Assembly: GCF_000971335.1 (NCBI RefSeq)
Contig: NZ_JZJL01000025.1
Location: 1-64,000 of the forward strand
Length of the DNA: 64,000 nt
Direction: 5' to 3'
Source: Chromobacterium vaccinii
GTDB taxonomy: Bacteria > Pseudomonadota > Gammaproteobacteria > Burkholderiales > Chromobacteriaceae
Of this stretch, positions 57,801 through 64,000 are shown in pieces. The notes beneath the pieces were generated by a model, which made no database searches, was not told the DNA's origin, and saw nothing but the letters and a program-made list of their open reading frames with translations. Position numbers and translations under genes: made by a program. Positions within the stretch are counted from its first letter, which is position 1, and every line of letters starts with the position of its first letter.

Positions 57801-60106
57801 TGCGCGCCGCTGTTGAACAGCGAAACCATGCCGTGCACGTCGGCGGCGATGATGGCCACTTCCGATGCCGCGCGCAGCACATTGGTCAGCAGCCCATGCA
57901 CTCGGGCGAGTTCGGCATCGGCCAGCCGCCGCTCGGTGATGTCGATGCGCAGCGCGATGTAGCGCTCGATGCGGCCGCTATCCCCGACATGGGGCACGAT
58001 CACTGTATCGAACCAGCGCAGCCGGCCGTCCCGGGTCCGGTTGCAGAGCTCGCCGCGCCATACCCGGCCCGAGCCTATCGTATGCCACAGCGACTGCCAG
58101 AACAGCACCGGGTGCACCCCGGCGTTCAACTTGCGGTGGTCCTGCCCCAGCAACTCGTCCCGGCTGTAGCCATGAGCCACGCAAAACAGGTCGTTGGCTT
58201 CCAGGATGCGTCCTTCGGTGTCGGTCGCCGAATACAGCAGTTGCTGATTGATGGTGTTCAGCAACTGATCGCGTTCCCGCAGCGCCGAAGTCATTCGGCT
58301 GCTGCTCTCCACCTGCTCGGAAATATCCTGCACGATGGCGTAGAAGCCCTTTACCCCGCCATCCACAAAATCGGGCAGATAATGGATCAGCGAATAGCGC
58401 ACGATGCCGTCCGGCCCGGGTATCCGCCGCTCGAAAACCTGCGGCTCGCCCCGCAGCGCGGCTTCCACGTGGACAAGATTGGCCTGGTACAGCTCCTCGC
58501 CCAGCACGGACTTCATCGACCGCCCGGGCAGATCGCCGTGATCGATGCCGAACCAGGTCCGGTACGCCTGGTTGGCCACGCGGTTGATCTGGTCGCTGTC
58601 CCAATAGCCGATGATGAAGGGCACCGCGTCCAGCACCGTCTGCAAAGTGCGCCAGGCCTTGTCCAGCTCCGCCGTGCGGTCGGCCACCTGCCGCTCCAGA
58701 TTCTCGCTCAGGGCCTGCAACTCGGTCTTGATCCGCTTCTGCTCGCTGAGATCCCTCAGCACTTTGGATGCGCCGACGATTTGCCCGGCTTCGTTCTGCA
58801 CCGGCGACACCGATACCGACACATTCAACAAAACGCCGTCCTTGCGCTGGCGCACTGTCTCGAAGTGCTCGATCCGCTCGCCGTTCGCGATCCGCCTCAG
58901 GATGTCAGCCTCCTCTCCTTTCCGCCCCTCCGGCACGATCAGCTCGGCCAGCGGCCGGCCTATCGCCTCGTCGGCCCGGTAGCCGAACAGGCGCTCGGCG
59001 CTGTGGTTCCAGCTGGTGACCACGCCCGTCAGCGTCTTGCTGATGATGGCGTCCACCGAGCCCTCGACGATGGCCGCCAGCCGATTCTGCGCCGCCCGCA
59101 GTTCAAGGCGCCGCTGGCGGTTGCGCCCCACCACCAGCGCCAGCAGGCTAGCCAGAATGCTCGCGCCCAGGCCGTCCAGCGCGGCCTGGGCGGCGCTGGG
59201 CAGCCGCAGGCTGTCGACAAAGGCGGGGCCCGCCTTCAGGGTCAATCGCCAGTCGCGTCCGAACAATTGCTGCTGGGTCGAAGCCGTCGCCATGGTCCGG
59301 GACACGCCGGCGCCGCCGCTGAAAAAAGCCACCGCCCGGCCATTGGTCACATCGGCCAGCTCCACGGCCACACCGGGCAGATCGTCCATCGCCCCCGCCA
59401 TCGCGTCGCTGGCGCGTATGGGCGAGAACACCCATCCGAAACCCGCCCTCAGCCGCCCCTCTTCGGTCGCGGGCATCACCCCGCCGCCATACACCGGCAG
59501 CAACAACAGGAAAGCCTGCGCCTTATTCTCTGGATGCGGCATCAAGGCGATGGGCCCGCTCAGCCGGGCCTGTCCGCCGCGCATCGAAGACTCGGCCGCC
59601 TCGCGTCTGCCGGGCTCGGAAGCGATATCCAGACCGATGGCTGAGCGATCGCCCCGATCCGGCTCGAAATAGACGATGACCGCGCGCTCGCCGTCATGCG
59701 GCCGCAGTTGATGGACGGCGAAATCCGGCGCCCCATCCCCGCGCTCCCGCCGCTCGAACTCGGCCACCTGCCGCTGCGGCACCCGGCGGATATAGCCGAA
59801 ACCCAGCAGACCGGGATATTCAATAGAAGCATCCAGGCTCTGGGCATAGGTGTGGAAGCGCGCGCGGCTGATGCCATGCTCGCCATTGCTGGCGATGGCG
59901 CCGCGAGCGCCGCTCAAGCCATACTGATAGCGCTGGATGCGGGCCGCCACCTCCGCGCCCAGTTGCCGGGCCTCGCGCTGCAGCTCGGACGCCACCCGCG
60001 CGCGGTTGTCGAGCGCAACCTTCCACCCCAGCAGCAAGCTCAGCGCGGCGCCCAGCAACAACACCAGCAATGCGGCGGCCGGTGTCGACAACAACGGCTT
60101 TTTCAT
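54887..60106 (-). CDS. Large hybrid sensor kinase: CHASE, multiple PAS, HK, two receivers, HPt
   Basis: A 1739-residue sensor. Order from the N-terminus: a membrane helix at about 8-28; a periplasmic CHASE-type domain (SASIGFGYIRRV-like region LLGFGYIRRVPQRQVAEFERR) to about 290; a second helix near 315; about five PAS/PAC units (for example YRADEAIGRPLAELIVPEGRKG, and WSWSPADNQLNWNAQMFEIY with PEDVDYMEARLR); the kinase with SQFLANMSHEIRTPMNAVLGLL and an ATPase part with DTGIGIAPEQL and GTGLGLVISQRLVELMGG; two receivers (VVLMDWRMPGLDG and IVIMDVQMPDIDG); and an HPt domain with GLHTLKGLS. The start is the ATG at 60104-60106; a TTG ten codons upstream is less likely. It is followed by no partner regulator on this strand. 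The gene before it is a REC-GGDEF-EAL protein. Confidence 0.92.
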   Translation of the reverse strand: MKKPLLSTPAAALLVLLLGAALSLLLGWKVALDNRARVASELQREARQLGAEVAARIQRYQYGLSGARGAIASNGEHGISRARFHTYAQSLDASIEYPGLLGFGYIRRVPQRQVAEFERRERGDGAPDFAVHQLRPHDGERAVIVYFEPDRGDRSAIGLDIASEPGRREAAESSMRGGQARLSGPIALMPHPENKAQAFLLLLPVYGGGVMPATEEGRLRAGFGWVFSPIRASDAMAGAMDDLPGVAVELADVTNGRAVAFFSGGAGVSRTMATASTQQQLFGRDWRLTLKAGPAFVDSLRLPSAAQAALDGLGASILASLLALVVGRNRQRRLELRAAQNRLAAIVEGSVDAIISKTLTGVVTSWNHSAERLFGYRADEAIGRPLAELIVPEGRKGEEADILRRIANGERIEHFETVRQRKDGVLLNVSVSVSPVQNEAGQIVGASKVLRDLSEQKRIKTELQALSENLERQVADRTAELDKAWRTLQTVLDAVPFIIGYWDSDQINRVANQAYRTWFGIDHGDLPGRSMKSVLGEELYQANLVHVEAALRGEPQVFERRIPGPDGIVRYSLIHYLPDFVDGGVKGFYAIVQDISEQVESSSRMTSALRERDQLLNTINQQLLYSATDTEGRILEANDLFCVAHGYSRDELLGQDHRKLNAGVHPVLFWQSLWHTIGSGRVWRGELCNRTRDGRLRWFDTVIVPHVGDSGRIERYIALRIDITERRLADAELARVHGLLTNVLRAASEVAIIAADVHGMVSLFNSGAQRMLGYSEDEMVGQAMLTRFHLAEELSAHGEELTARYERRVEGLRALVHEPEAAGAETREWTYVRKDGTHLQVSLMMTAMRDSDELVVGYLAIATDITVQQRQQRELVAARDQMQLASEVAQLGIWSWSPADNQLNWNAQMFEIYSQPPELAQQGLEYRHWRERVHPEDVDYMEARLRELLASGETMEQVFRVVHPDGEIRHVQVGARLERHGDGVRVTGINRDISENRAYEQKLLEAKSLAEQASVAKSQFLANMSHEIRTPMNAVLGLLQLMQHTRLDERQLDYVGKIQAAAKSLLGLLNDILDFSKMDAGKLQLDLHPFELEGLMRELAVVLSGNTNDKDVEVLFRMEPTLPSILVGDRLRLQQILINLAGNALKFTTQGQVVITVRESSRGGGEVSLYIEVSDTGIGIAPEQLARIFEGFTQAEASTTRRFGGTGLGLVISQRLVELMGGQLRVESQFGCGSRFWFELTLGMAADEPLAHAPAESLGPLAILVVDDNPLAGEILMDTISTVGWKAEYADGGEEALEKVHRADMAGQLYDVVLMDWRMPGLDGVGVAEMMRQQLSRDKPPVIIMVTAFGREVLAEAADSPNPPFSDFLTKPITPQQLVDAVIRSVTGAEREIAQPVSTRRLGGMRILLVEDNALNRLVASELLQEEGARISLAEGGLSGVSQAVEADPLFDIVIMDVQMPDIDGLEATRRIRADPRCRSLPILAMTANASQADRAACLEAGMNDHVGKPIDIDELVLKLLELSGREAAAGGGPPPAREALPRDAAETGELVEPLPSRLRRFGNKLRVYRAALSTFRPECDALLTGIAENGRLGAQSELASGLHTLKGLSVTLGAQALSQQAAALEKRARAGEAIGGEDLERLRGLLDDSVAQLFDSLPAEEARKASKPLPAADWLEQLRDILALLEDSNLAAIDLVDGLLDRPLSGQEELVREVAACVQRLQFEQAIVIVRELLAEAG

Positions 60107-60221
60107 CCAGACAGACGAGTCGCAATGTCCGTTCAAGGCATGCCCCCAGGTTTGTCGTCAAATCATGGCCGTTCCGGCCGAACGCCATCCGCGCGCCGAA
60201 AAGCATGGATGATGCTGGCCG

Positions 60222-62672
60222 TCAGGCGAAACACCTGTCGATTTCGGCAACCGGCTCCGGCCTGCCGTAGAGAAAGCCCTGCATGATGTGGCAGCCCAGC
60301 TTGAGAAGCTCGCTGGCCTGATCCTCCCGCTCCACGCCCTCCGCCACCAGGCGCAACCTCATGCCCTGCGCCATGCTGATGATGGCGGCGACGATGGCCG
60401 CGCTATGGCGATCGACTAGCATGTCGCGAATGAAGCTCTGGTCTATCTTCAGCACATCCAGCGGAAACAGCTTCAGATAGGACAGGCTGGAATAACCAGT
60501 GCCGAAATCGTCGATGGCGATGGAGACGCCCAGGCTTTTCAGCTCGGCCAGCACGCTCATCGTCCGCTCGACATCCTGCGCCAGCACGCCTTCGGTGATT
60601 TCCAGCTCCAGCAGCTCGGCCGGCATGCCGGTTTCCTTCAACGCCTGCCTCACCGTATCGCAGAAGTCCGACTCGGTCACCTGCACCGCAGACACGTTGA
60701 CCGCTATCCGCAAGCGCCGACCCGCGTCCAGCCAGCGCTTGCCATCCAGACAGGCCTGCCGCAGCACAAACAGCCCCAGCGGCACGATCAGGCCCGTCTC
60801 CTCCGCCAACGGAATGAAATGGGCCGGGGACACAATCTCGTTCTTGTCGTTGCGCCAGCGCAGCAACGCCTCCAAGCCGACCACGCTGCCGTCGCGCGCA
60901 TCCACCTTGGGCTGGTAGTAGACCAGGAAGCCTCCCTGCTCCGCGCCCATCCGGATATGCCTCTCCAGCGCCTGCCGCGTCAGCAGCGCCTCCTCGATCT
61001 CGGCGGAGAAAAAACGGTAGCGGTTGCGCCCTTCCTGCTTCGCGCGGTACATCGCGGCATCGGCGTGGCGGTAGAGCTCCTCCTGGTCCTTGCTGTCGTC
61101 CGGGTACAGGCCGACGCCTATGCTGCCGGAAAGATCGTAGCGGCTGCCGTCCAGCAGATAAGGCTCGGAGATGGCTTTCAGCATCTTGTCCGCCATCGCG
61201 CCCGCTTGCTCTATGCCCCCCAGGCCCGGTATCAGGATGATGAATTCGTCGCCGCCCTGGCGGCTGACGGTGTCGCAGGGGCGCAGCGCGGCCTGCAGAC
61301 GGAGGGCGACCTGTTGCAGGAGCTGATCGCCGACCGTATGCCCCATTGAATCGTTGATCACCTTGAAATGATCGAGGTCCAGTATGTACAGGCCCAGTCT
61401 GTCGCCGACGTGGGCTGCCTGTTGCAGCGCCTGCTGCGTGCGATCCTGCAGCAGCATCCTGTTGGGCAGATTGGTCAAGGCGTCATGGTGGGCGAGATAG
61501 GTCATCTTCACCGCCATCGCCCGGGCCTCGCTGACATCGTGGAACACGATGATGGCCCCGGTCAGCTGGCCCGCGTGATCCAAGATGGGAGAGGCGGAAT
61601 CCTCCAGCTCCAGCAACTGGCCATCCCGACGCATCAGCGCGCAGTTCATCGCCATGCCTACCGAGCGCTGCTCGGACAGCACCAGCCGGATTGGATTGAA
61701 CATCGCATGCCCCTGGGAGCTCTCCCTCAGCGGCATGATTTTTTCCACCGGCTCGCCCAGCGCCTCCTTGGCCTGCCAGCCCGTCATGTCCTCGGCGATG
61801 GGATTCAGGAAAGTGATGTTGCCGTTGGCGTCGGTGGCGATGACCGCGTCGCCGATGGAGTTCAGCGTGATGCGGATGCGCTCTTTCTCGTCGCGCAGCG
61901 CCAGCTCCGCCCGCTTGCGCTCGGTGACGTCGGTGATCAGCATCAGGAAACCGGGTTGTCTATCCTCGTCCGGGCGGAACACCAGCGACACTTGGCCGAA
62001 CAGCAGACCGCCCTCGCGCCGGACGAAGCTCAGATCGAACGATGGGCAGTTGCCGCGCATCACGTCTTTCAAGTGCTCTTCGATGGCGGCGTAATTGGCC
62101 TCGCCCAGCACCTTGCGCACGTGCATGCCGCGCATGGTGGCGGCGGCGACGCCGAACCAGTGCCCCGCGATATCGTTGCAGAACTGGCAGCACAGATTGT
62201 TGTTCCAGTGCGCGACGAAGGCCGGCAGATGCTGCAGCACGTCGACCAAGTCCTTCTTGACCCGCGCCAACTGCCTGGTCCTCATCTGCAGCGCCAGGTG
62301 GGTCTGGATGCGCGCGCGCGCCACCGGCACGTTCAGCGGCTTGTGCAGGAAGTCGACGCCGCCCAGGCTCAGCGCCTGCAGCTCATGCTCGCGTTGATCG
62401 TGCGAGGTGACGAATATCACCGGGATATCCCGCAGCCGGGATGACTCCTTGATCGCCCGGCACACCTCGTAACCGTCCATGCCCGGCATCTCGATGTCGA
62501 GCAGGATCACATCCGGCACGTTCTTTTGGGCGATTTCCAAAGCCGCCTTGCCGCTGGTGGCAAAGCGCACCTCTCCCAGGCCCTGTACCGCCTCCCTGAT
62601 CACGTGAATATTGCTTGCCACATCGTCGACGATCAGGATGCTCGCCTGCTCGCGTCGCAAGTCGTTGAACAT
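60222..62672 (-). CDS. Response regulator with PAS, GGDEF and EAL domains
   Basis: An 816-residue cyclic-di-GMP protein. The receiver (residues 1-130) has the phosphorylated aspartate in DVILLDIEMPGMDGYEVCRAI and LGGVDFLHKPLN. Two PAS units follow, at about 140-255 and 265-385. The GGDEF domain (395-555) has an intact SRQGGDEFIILIPG and HDALTNLPNR, so diguanylate cyclase activity is possible. The EAL domain (565-810) has VGLEALLRW, NVSAVQV, ELEITEGVL, AIDDFGTGYSSLSYLKLFPLDVLKIDQSFI and VAEGVE, all catalytic marks of a phosphodiesterase. The net direction cannot be told. The ATG has an AAGGAAAC ribosome site. Lying 115 bases upstream of the hybrid-kinase gene on the same strand, it is the likely partner of that kinase. 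Confidence 0.95.
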   Translation of the reverse strand: MFNDLRREQASILIVDDVASNIHVIREAVQGLGEVRFATSGKAALEIAQKNVPDVILLDIEMPGMDGYEVCRAIKESSRLRDIPVIFVTSHDQREHELQALSLGGVDFLHKPLNVPVARARIQTHLALQMRTRQLARVKKDLVDVLQHLPAFVAHWNNNLCCQFCNDIAGHWFGVAAATMRGMHVRKVLGEANYAAIEEHLKDVMRGNCPSFDLSFVRREGGLLFGQVSLVFRPDEDRQPGFLMLITDVTERKRAELALRDEKERIRITLNSIGDAVIATDANGNITFLNPIAEDMTGWQAKEALGEPVEKIMPLRESSQGHAMFNPIRLVLSEQRSVGMAMNCALMRRDGQLLELEDSASPILDHAGQLTGAIIVFHDVSEARAMAVKMTYLAHHDALTNLPNRMLLQDRTQQALQQAAHVGDRLGLYILDLDHFKVINDSMGHTVGDQLLQQVALRLQAALRPCDTVSRQGGDEFIILIPGLGGIEQAGAMADKMLKAISEPYLLDGSRYDLSGSIGVGLYPDDSKDQEELYRHADAAMYRAKQEGRNRYRFFSAEIEEALLTRQALERHIRMGAEQGGFLVYYQPKVDARDGSVVGLEALLRWRNDKNEIVSPAHFIPLAEETGLIVPLGLFVLRQACLDGKRWLDAGRRLRIAVNVSAVQVTESDFCDTVRQALKETGMPAELLELEITEGVLAQDVERTMSVLAELKSLGVSIAIDDFGTGYSSLSYLKLFPLDVLKIDQSFIRDMLVDRHSAAIVAAIISMAQGMRLRLVAEGVEREDQASELLKLGCHIMQGFLYGRPEPVAEIDRCFA

Positions 62673-62983
62673 CTCGTTTCCTTGTGACGGCGCAGCTGCA
62701 TGCGGACGTTGGCGCCCGCATCCGGCATGCCGGCTTGCTGGTCAAATTTCCCGCTTTATGAAATCCATTGTAGTTATGCTAGGGCGCTAGGGTTAGGAGA
62801 AAGTCCAATCCGCCCCCGGTATTTCCGCCTGCCGGCACGCGCAAAGCCTTGGCGCGCGCCGAGGCGCCATCCTGATACGTACTATTACGGAAGAGCGCGC
62901 TGACAGGCGGGATAGATGCCGGAACGCAACCGCAGGCCGGTTGGCTTGGCTGCCCACGCCGCCAGGCCGGAGCCCCCGGCAGC
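62673..62983. other. Gene-free stretch upstream of the REC-GGDEF-EAL gene
   Basis: About 311 bases between two minus-strand genes. A TACAAT -10-like hexamer on the minus strand near 62768-62773 could serve the signalling gene, but no -35 fits well. No gene, repeat or RNA was recognised. Confidence 0.4.
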
Positions 62984-63460
62984 TCACTCGCGCCATATTT
63001 CTATGCTGTCCATCGCGGCCCGGCCGGCCTTCTCCACCGGCCCCGCCGCTTGCAGCAACAGGCGGACGACGCATGGACCCTGACGGTTTGCCAGGAGCTT
63101 GGGTGCCAGCTCGAAACTGGCATCCCGCCGGACGCCGGGCCCAATGCCGTAAAAGTTGAACTCGCCGACCTGCTGGCCAGGCGCGCGCGTGTCGCGCCGG
63201 ACCAGCAGCACGCGATAGCCGGGATGCGGCCCCTCGTCCGCCCTCAGACCTCGGAGATACAAAGTGGCGCGTCCTCGGCGACCATGGCAGGCCCGCGCAT
63301 CCAGCGGGATCGATATGCTGACGGCATCGACTCCAATCTCCACCCCGCGGCCGTTGCCATCATACCTCCCCAACAACCGCATGCCCGACGCGTCAGCCTG
63401 CGACGGGCCGGACAAGGCCAACGCCAACGCGGCGCAAGCGAAACGCTTTCCAGACCCCAT
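62984..63460 (-). CDS. Secreted protein resembling a tyrosinase C-terminal domain
   Basis: A 158-residue protein with a signal peptide (MGSGKRFACAALALALSGPSQADA). The mature part aligns by eye with the C-terminal domain of the protein encoded just upstream: LYLRGLRADEG against LFLRFEGLSAHG, GYRVLLV against GVYSVYV, QQVGEFNFYG against GFVGQINFFS, CVVRLLL against PQVTLVP, and AAMDSIEIW against AMPTIDKIALV. The domain resembles the beta-rich C-terminal part seen in some bacterial tyrosinases. The ATG at 63460 was picked because it starts the signal peptide and has GGGGAGGG eight bases upstream. It lies 68 bases after the stop of the partner gene and is probably in one operon with it. Confidence 0.75.
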   Translation of the reverse strand: MGSGKRFACAALALALSGPSQADASGMRLLGRYDGNGRGVEIGVDAVSISIPLDARACHGRRGRATLYLRGLRADEGPHPGYRVLLVRRDTRAPGQQVGEFNFYGIGPGVRRDASFELAPKLLANRQGPCVVRLLLQAAGPVEKAGRAAMDSIEIWRE

Positions 63461-63528
63461 ATGCCGCGCCCTCCCCGACGCTCGGCAGCGGCGCGGCCTG
63501 CCCAGAATCCAGGCCGCGCCGCGCCTCG

Positions 63529-64000
63529 TCACGACGCCACCAGCGCTATCTTGTCTATCGTCGGCATCGCCTCGTCATTGCCGTCGGGAATCGTAGGCAC
63601 CAGCGTGACCTGGGGTTCGCCCCCGCCGTTCTTCTGCAGCCAGGCGCGCGTCTCCGCCCTCAACAGGAAACTGAACGCCTTCTTGTCCGGGCTGTTGCCG
63701 GCACCCTCGCCGTCATGCTGATGGGTGCCGGCCGCGCTGAAGAAATTGATCTGCCCCACGAAGCCCGGCCCCCGCTCATCTGCCGTCGGCGCGCCGCCGG
63801 TGTGGACATAGACGCTGTAAACGCCGTTGACGGCTCCATGAGCGGACAGGCCTTCAAAACGCAGGAACAGGCTGGACTGCTTGCCGAGCGCGCCCAGCCG
63901 GCTCGACAGCATCTCCACCCGCGGCGCGGACGCGGACGTAGACTTCGCGTCGCCCAGGCTGACGGTGACCGGCGCGTTCCCCAGCCTCACCAGACCCGCG
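63529..64000 (-). CDS. C-terminal part of a probable tyrosinase-like copper oxidase (cut by window edge)
   Basis: The frame is open from the right edge and ends at 63529; 157 codons including the stop are in the window. The visible part is a beta-rich domain with LFLRFEGLSAHGAVNGVYSVYV, GFVGQINFFSAAGTHQHDGEG, and PQVTLVPTIPDGNDEAMPTIDKIALVAS. This is the style of the C-terminal domain after the catalytic core in some bacterial tyrosinases (polyphenol oxidases). The copper-binding histidines would lie outside the window, so the call is by domain type only. The next gene encodes a stand-alone relative of the same domain. If correct, the enzyme oxidises phenols. Confidence 0.5.
   Translation of the reverse strand, partial: AGLVRLGNAPVTVSLGDAKSTSASAPRVEMLSSRLGALGKQSSLFLRFEGLSAHGAVNGVYSVYVHTGGAPTADERGPGFVGQINFFSAAGTHQHDGEGAGNSPDKKAFSFLLRAETRAWLQKNGGGEPQVTLVPTIPDGNDEAMPTIDKIALVAS

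Noticed and set aside
56204-59644. A 1146-codon open frame on the plus strand opposite the hybrid kinase
   Set aside because: It has no domain pattern, a composition typical of antisense frames, and lies wholly within the clear kinase gene.

Overview
The window is about 64 kb of GC-rich DNA, densely packed with genes on both strands and without insertion sequences, phage genes or CRISPR arrays. Gene content and protein relatedness suggest a betaproteobacterium of the Neisseriales, most likely Chromobacterium or a close relative. The species call is an inference from recognised sequences, not from a database search. Almost everything looks like core or stable accessory chromosome. At each end a gene is cut by the window edge.

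Layout. (1) 1-4.7 kb: a cut lipoprotein, a periplasmic binding protein, an NSS-family sodium symporter, a small secreted protein of unknown role and a PAS plus degenerate-GGDEF protein. (2) 4.7-13.7 kb: mpl, then a pyruvate-sensing module (btsS-btsR two-component system, a secreted binding-like protein and a CstA/BtsT-family transporter with direct repeats in front of it), then a convergent CitMHS-like antiporter and gloA. (3) 13.7-20.6 kb, all minus strand: a YgjP-like metallopeptidase, a PlsC-like acyltransferase, gmhB, glyS, a secreted protein, glyQ and hemG. (4) 20.8-26.1 kb: a chemotaxis receptor, then tdh, kbl, a small membrane protein and a magnesium-type hemB. (5) 26.9-33.1 kb: a porin and the heat-shock cluster grpE-dnaK-desaturase-dnaJ, with sigma-32-like promoters before grpE and dnaK. 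(6) 33.5-36.7 kb: aceA, rraA, a GFA-family protein and another periplasmic binding protein. (7) 36.8-41.4 kb: pcnB-folK-deoxynucleoside kinase-panB-panC-panD, with several 4-base overlaps. (8) 41.5-44.5 kb: a LysR regulator divergent from a zinc-type dehydrogenase, and an OpuAC-type binding protein without a signal peptide. (9) 44.7-50.5 kb: a complete tripartite RND efflux operon. (10) 50.6-54.9 kb: mobA, fdhD, a small winged-helix protein and an FdhF/YdeP-type molybdoenzyme. (11) 54.9-64 kb, minus strand: a 1739-residue hybrid kinase, a REC-PAS-GGDEF-EAL protein, and a pair of genes sharing what looks like a tyrosinase-type C-terminal domain.

How genes work together. BtsS senses extracellular pyruvate in E. 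coli and BtsR activates a CstA-family pyruvate importer. Here the same parts are neighbours, and three copies of a 9-base repeat spaced 20-21 bases apart lie in front of the transporter, as expected for a LytTR operator. The chaperone cluster carries an acyl desaturase between dnaK and dnaJ, which would tie membrane-lipid adjustment to the heat-shock response. The pan genes form one pathway to pantothenate, joined to pcnB and folK. mobA, fdhD and the YdeP-type enzyme form a molybdenum-cofactor group.

The most unusual items are the transporter operator array, the desaturase in the dnaK-dnaJ operon, a tRNA T-arm-like hairpin in the kbl leader, the signal-less OpuAC protein, and the stand-alone copy of a tyrosinase-like C-terminal domain. 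No wholly new system with clear boundaries was seen.
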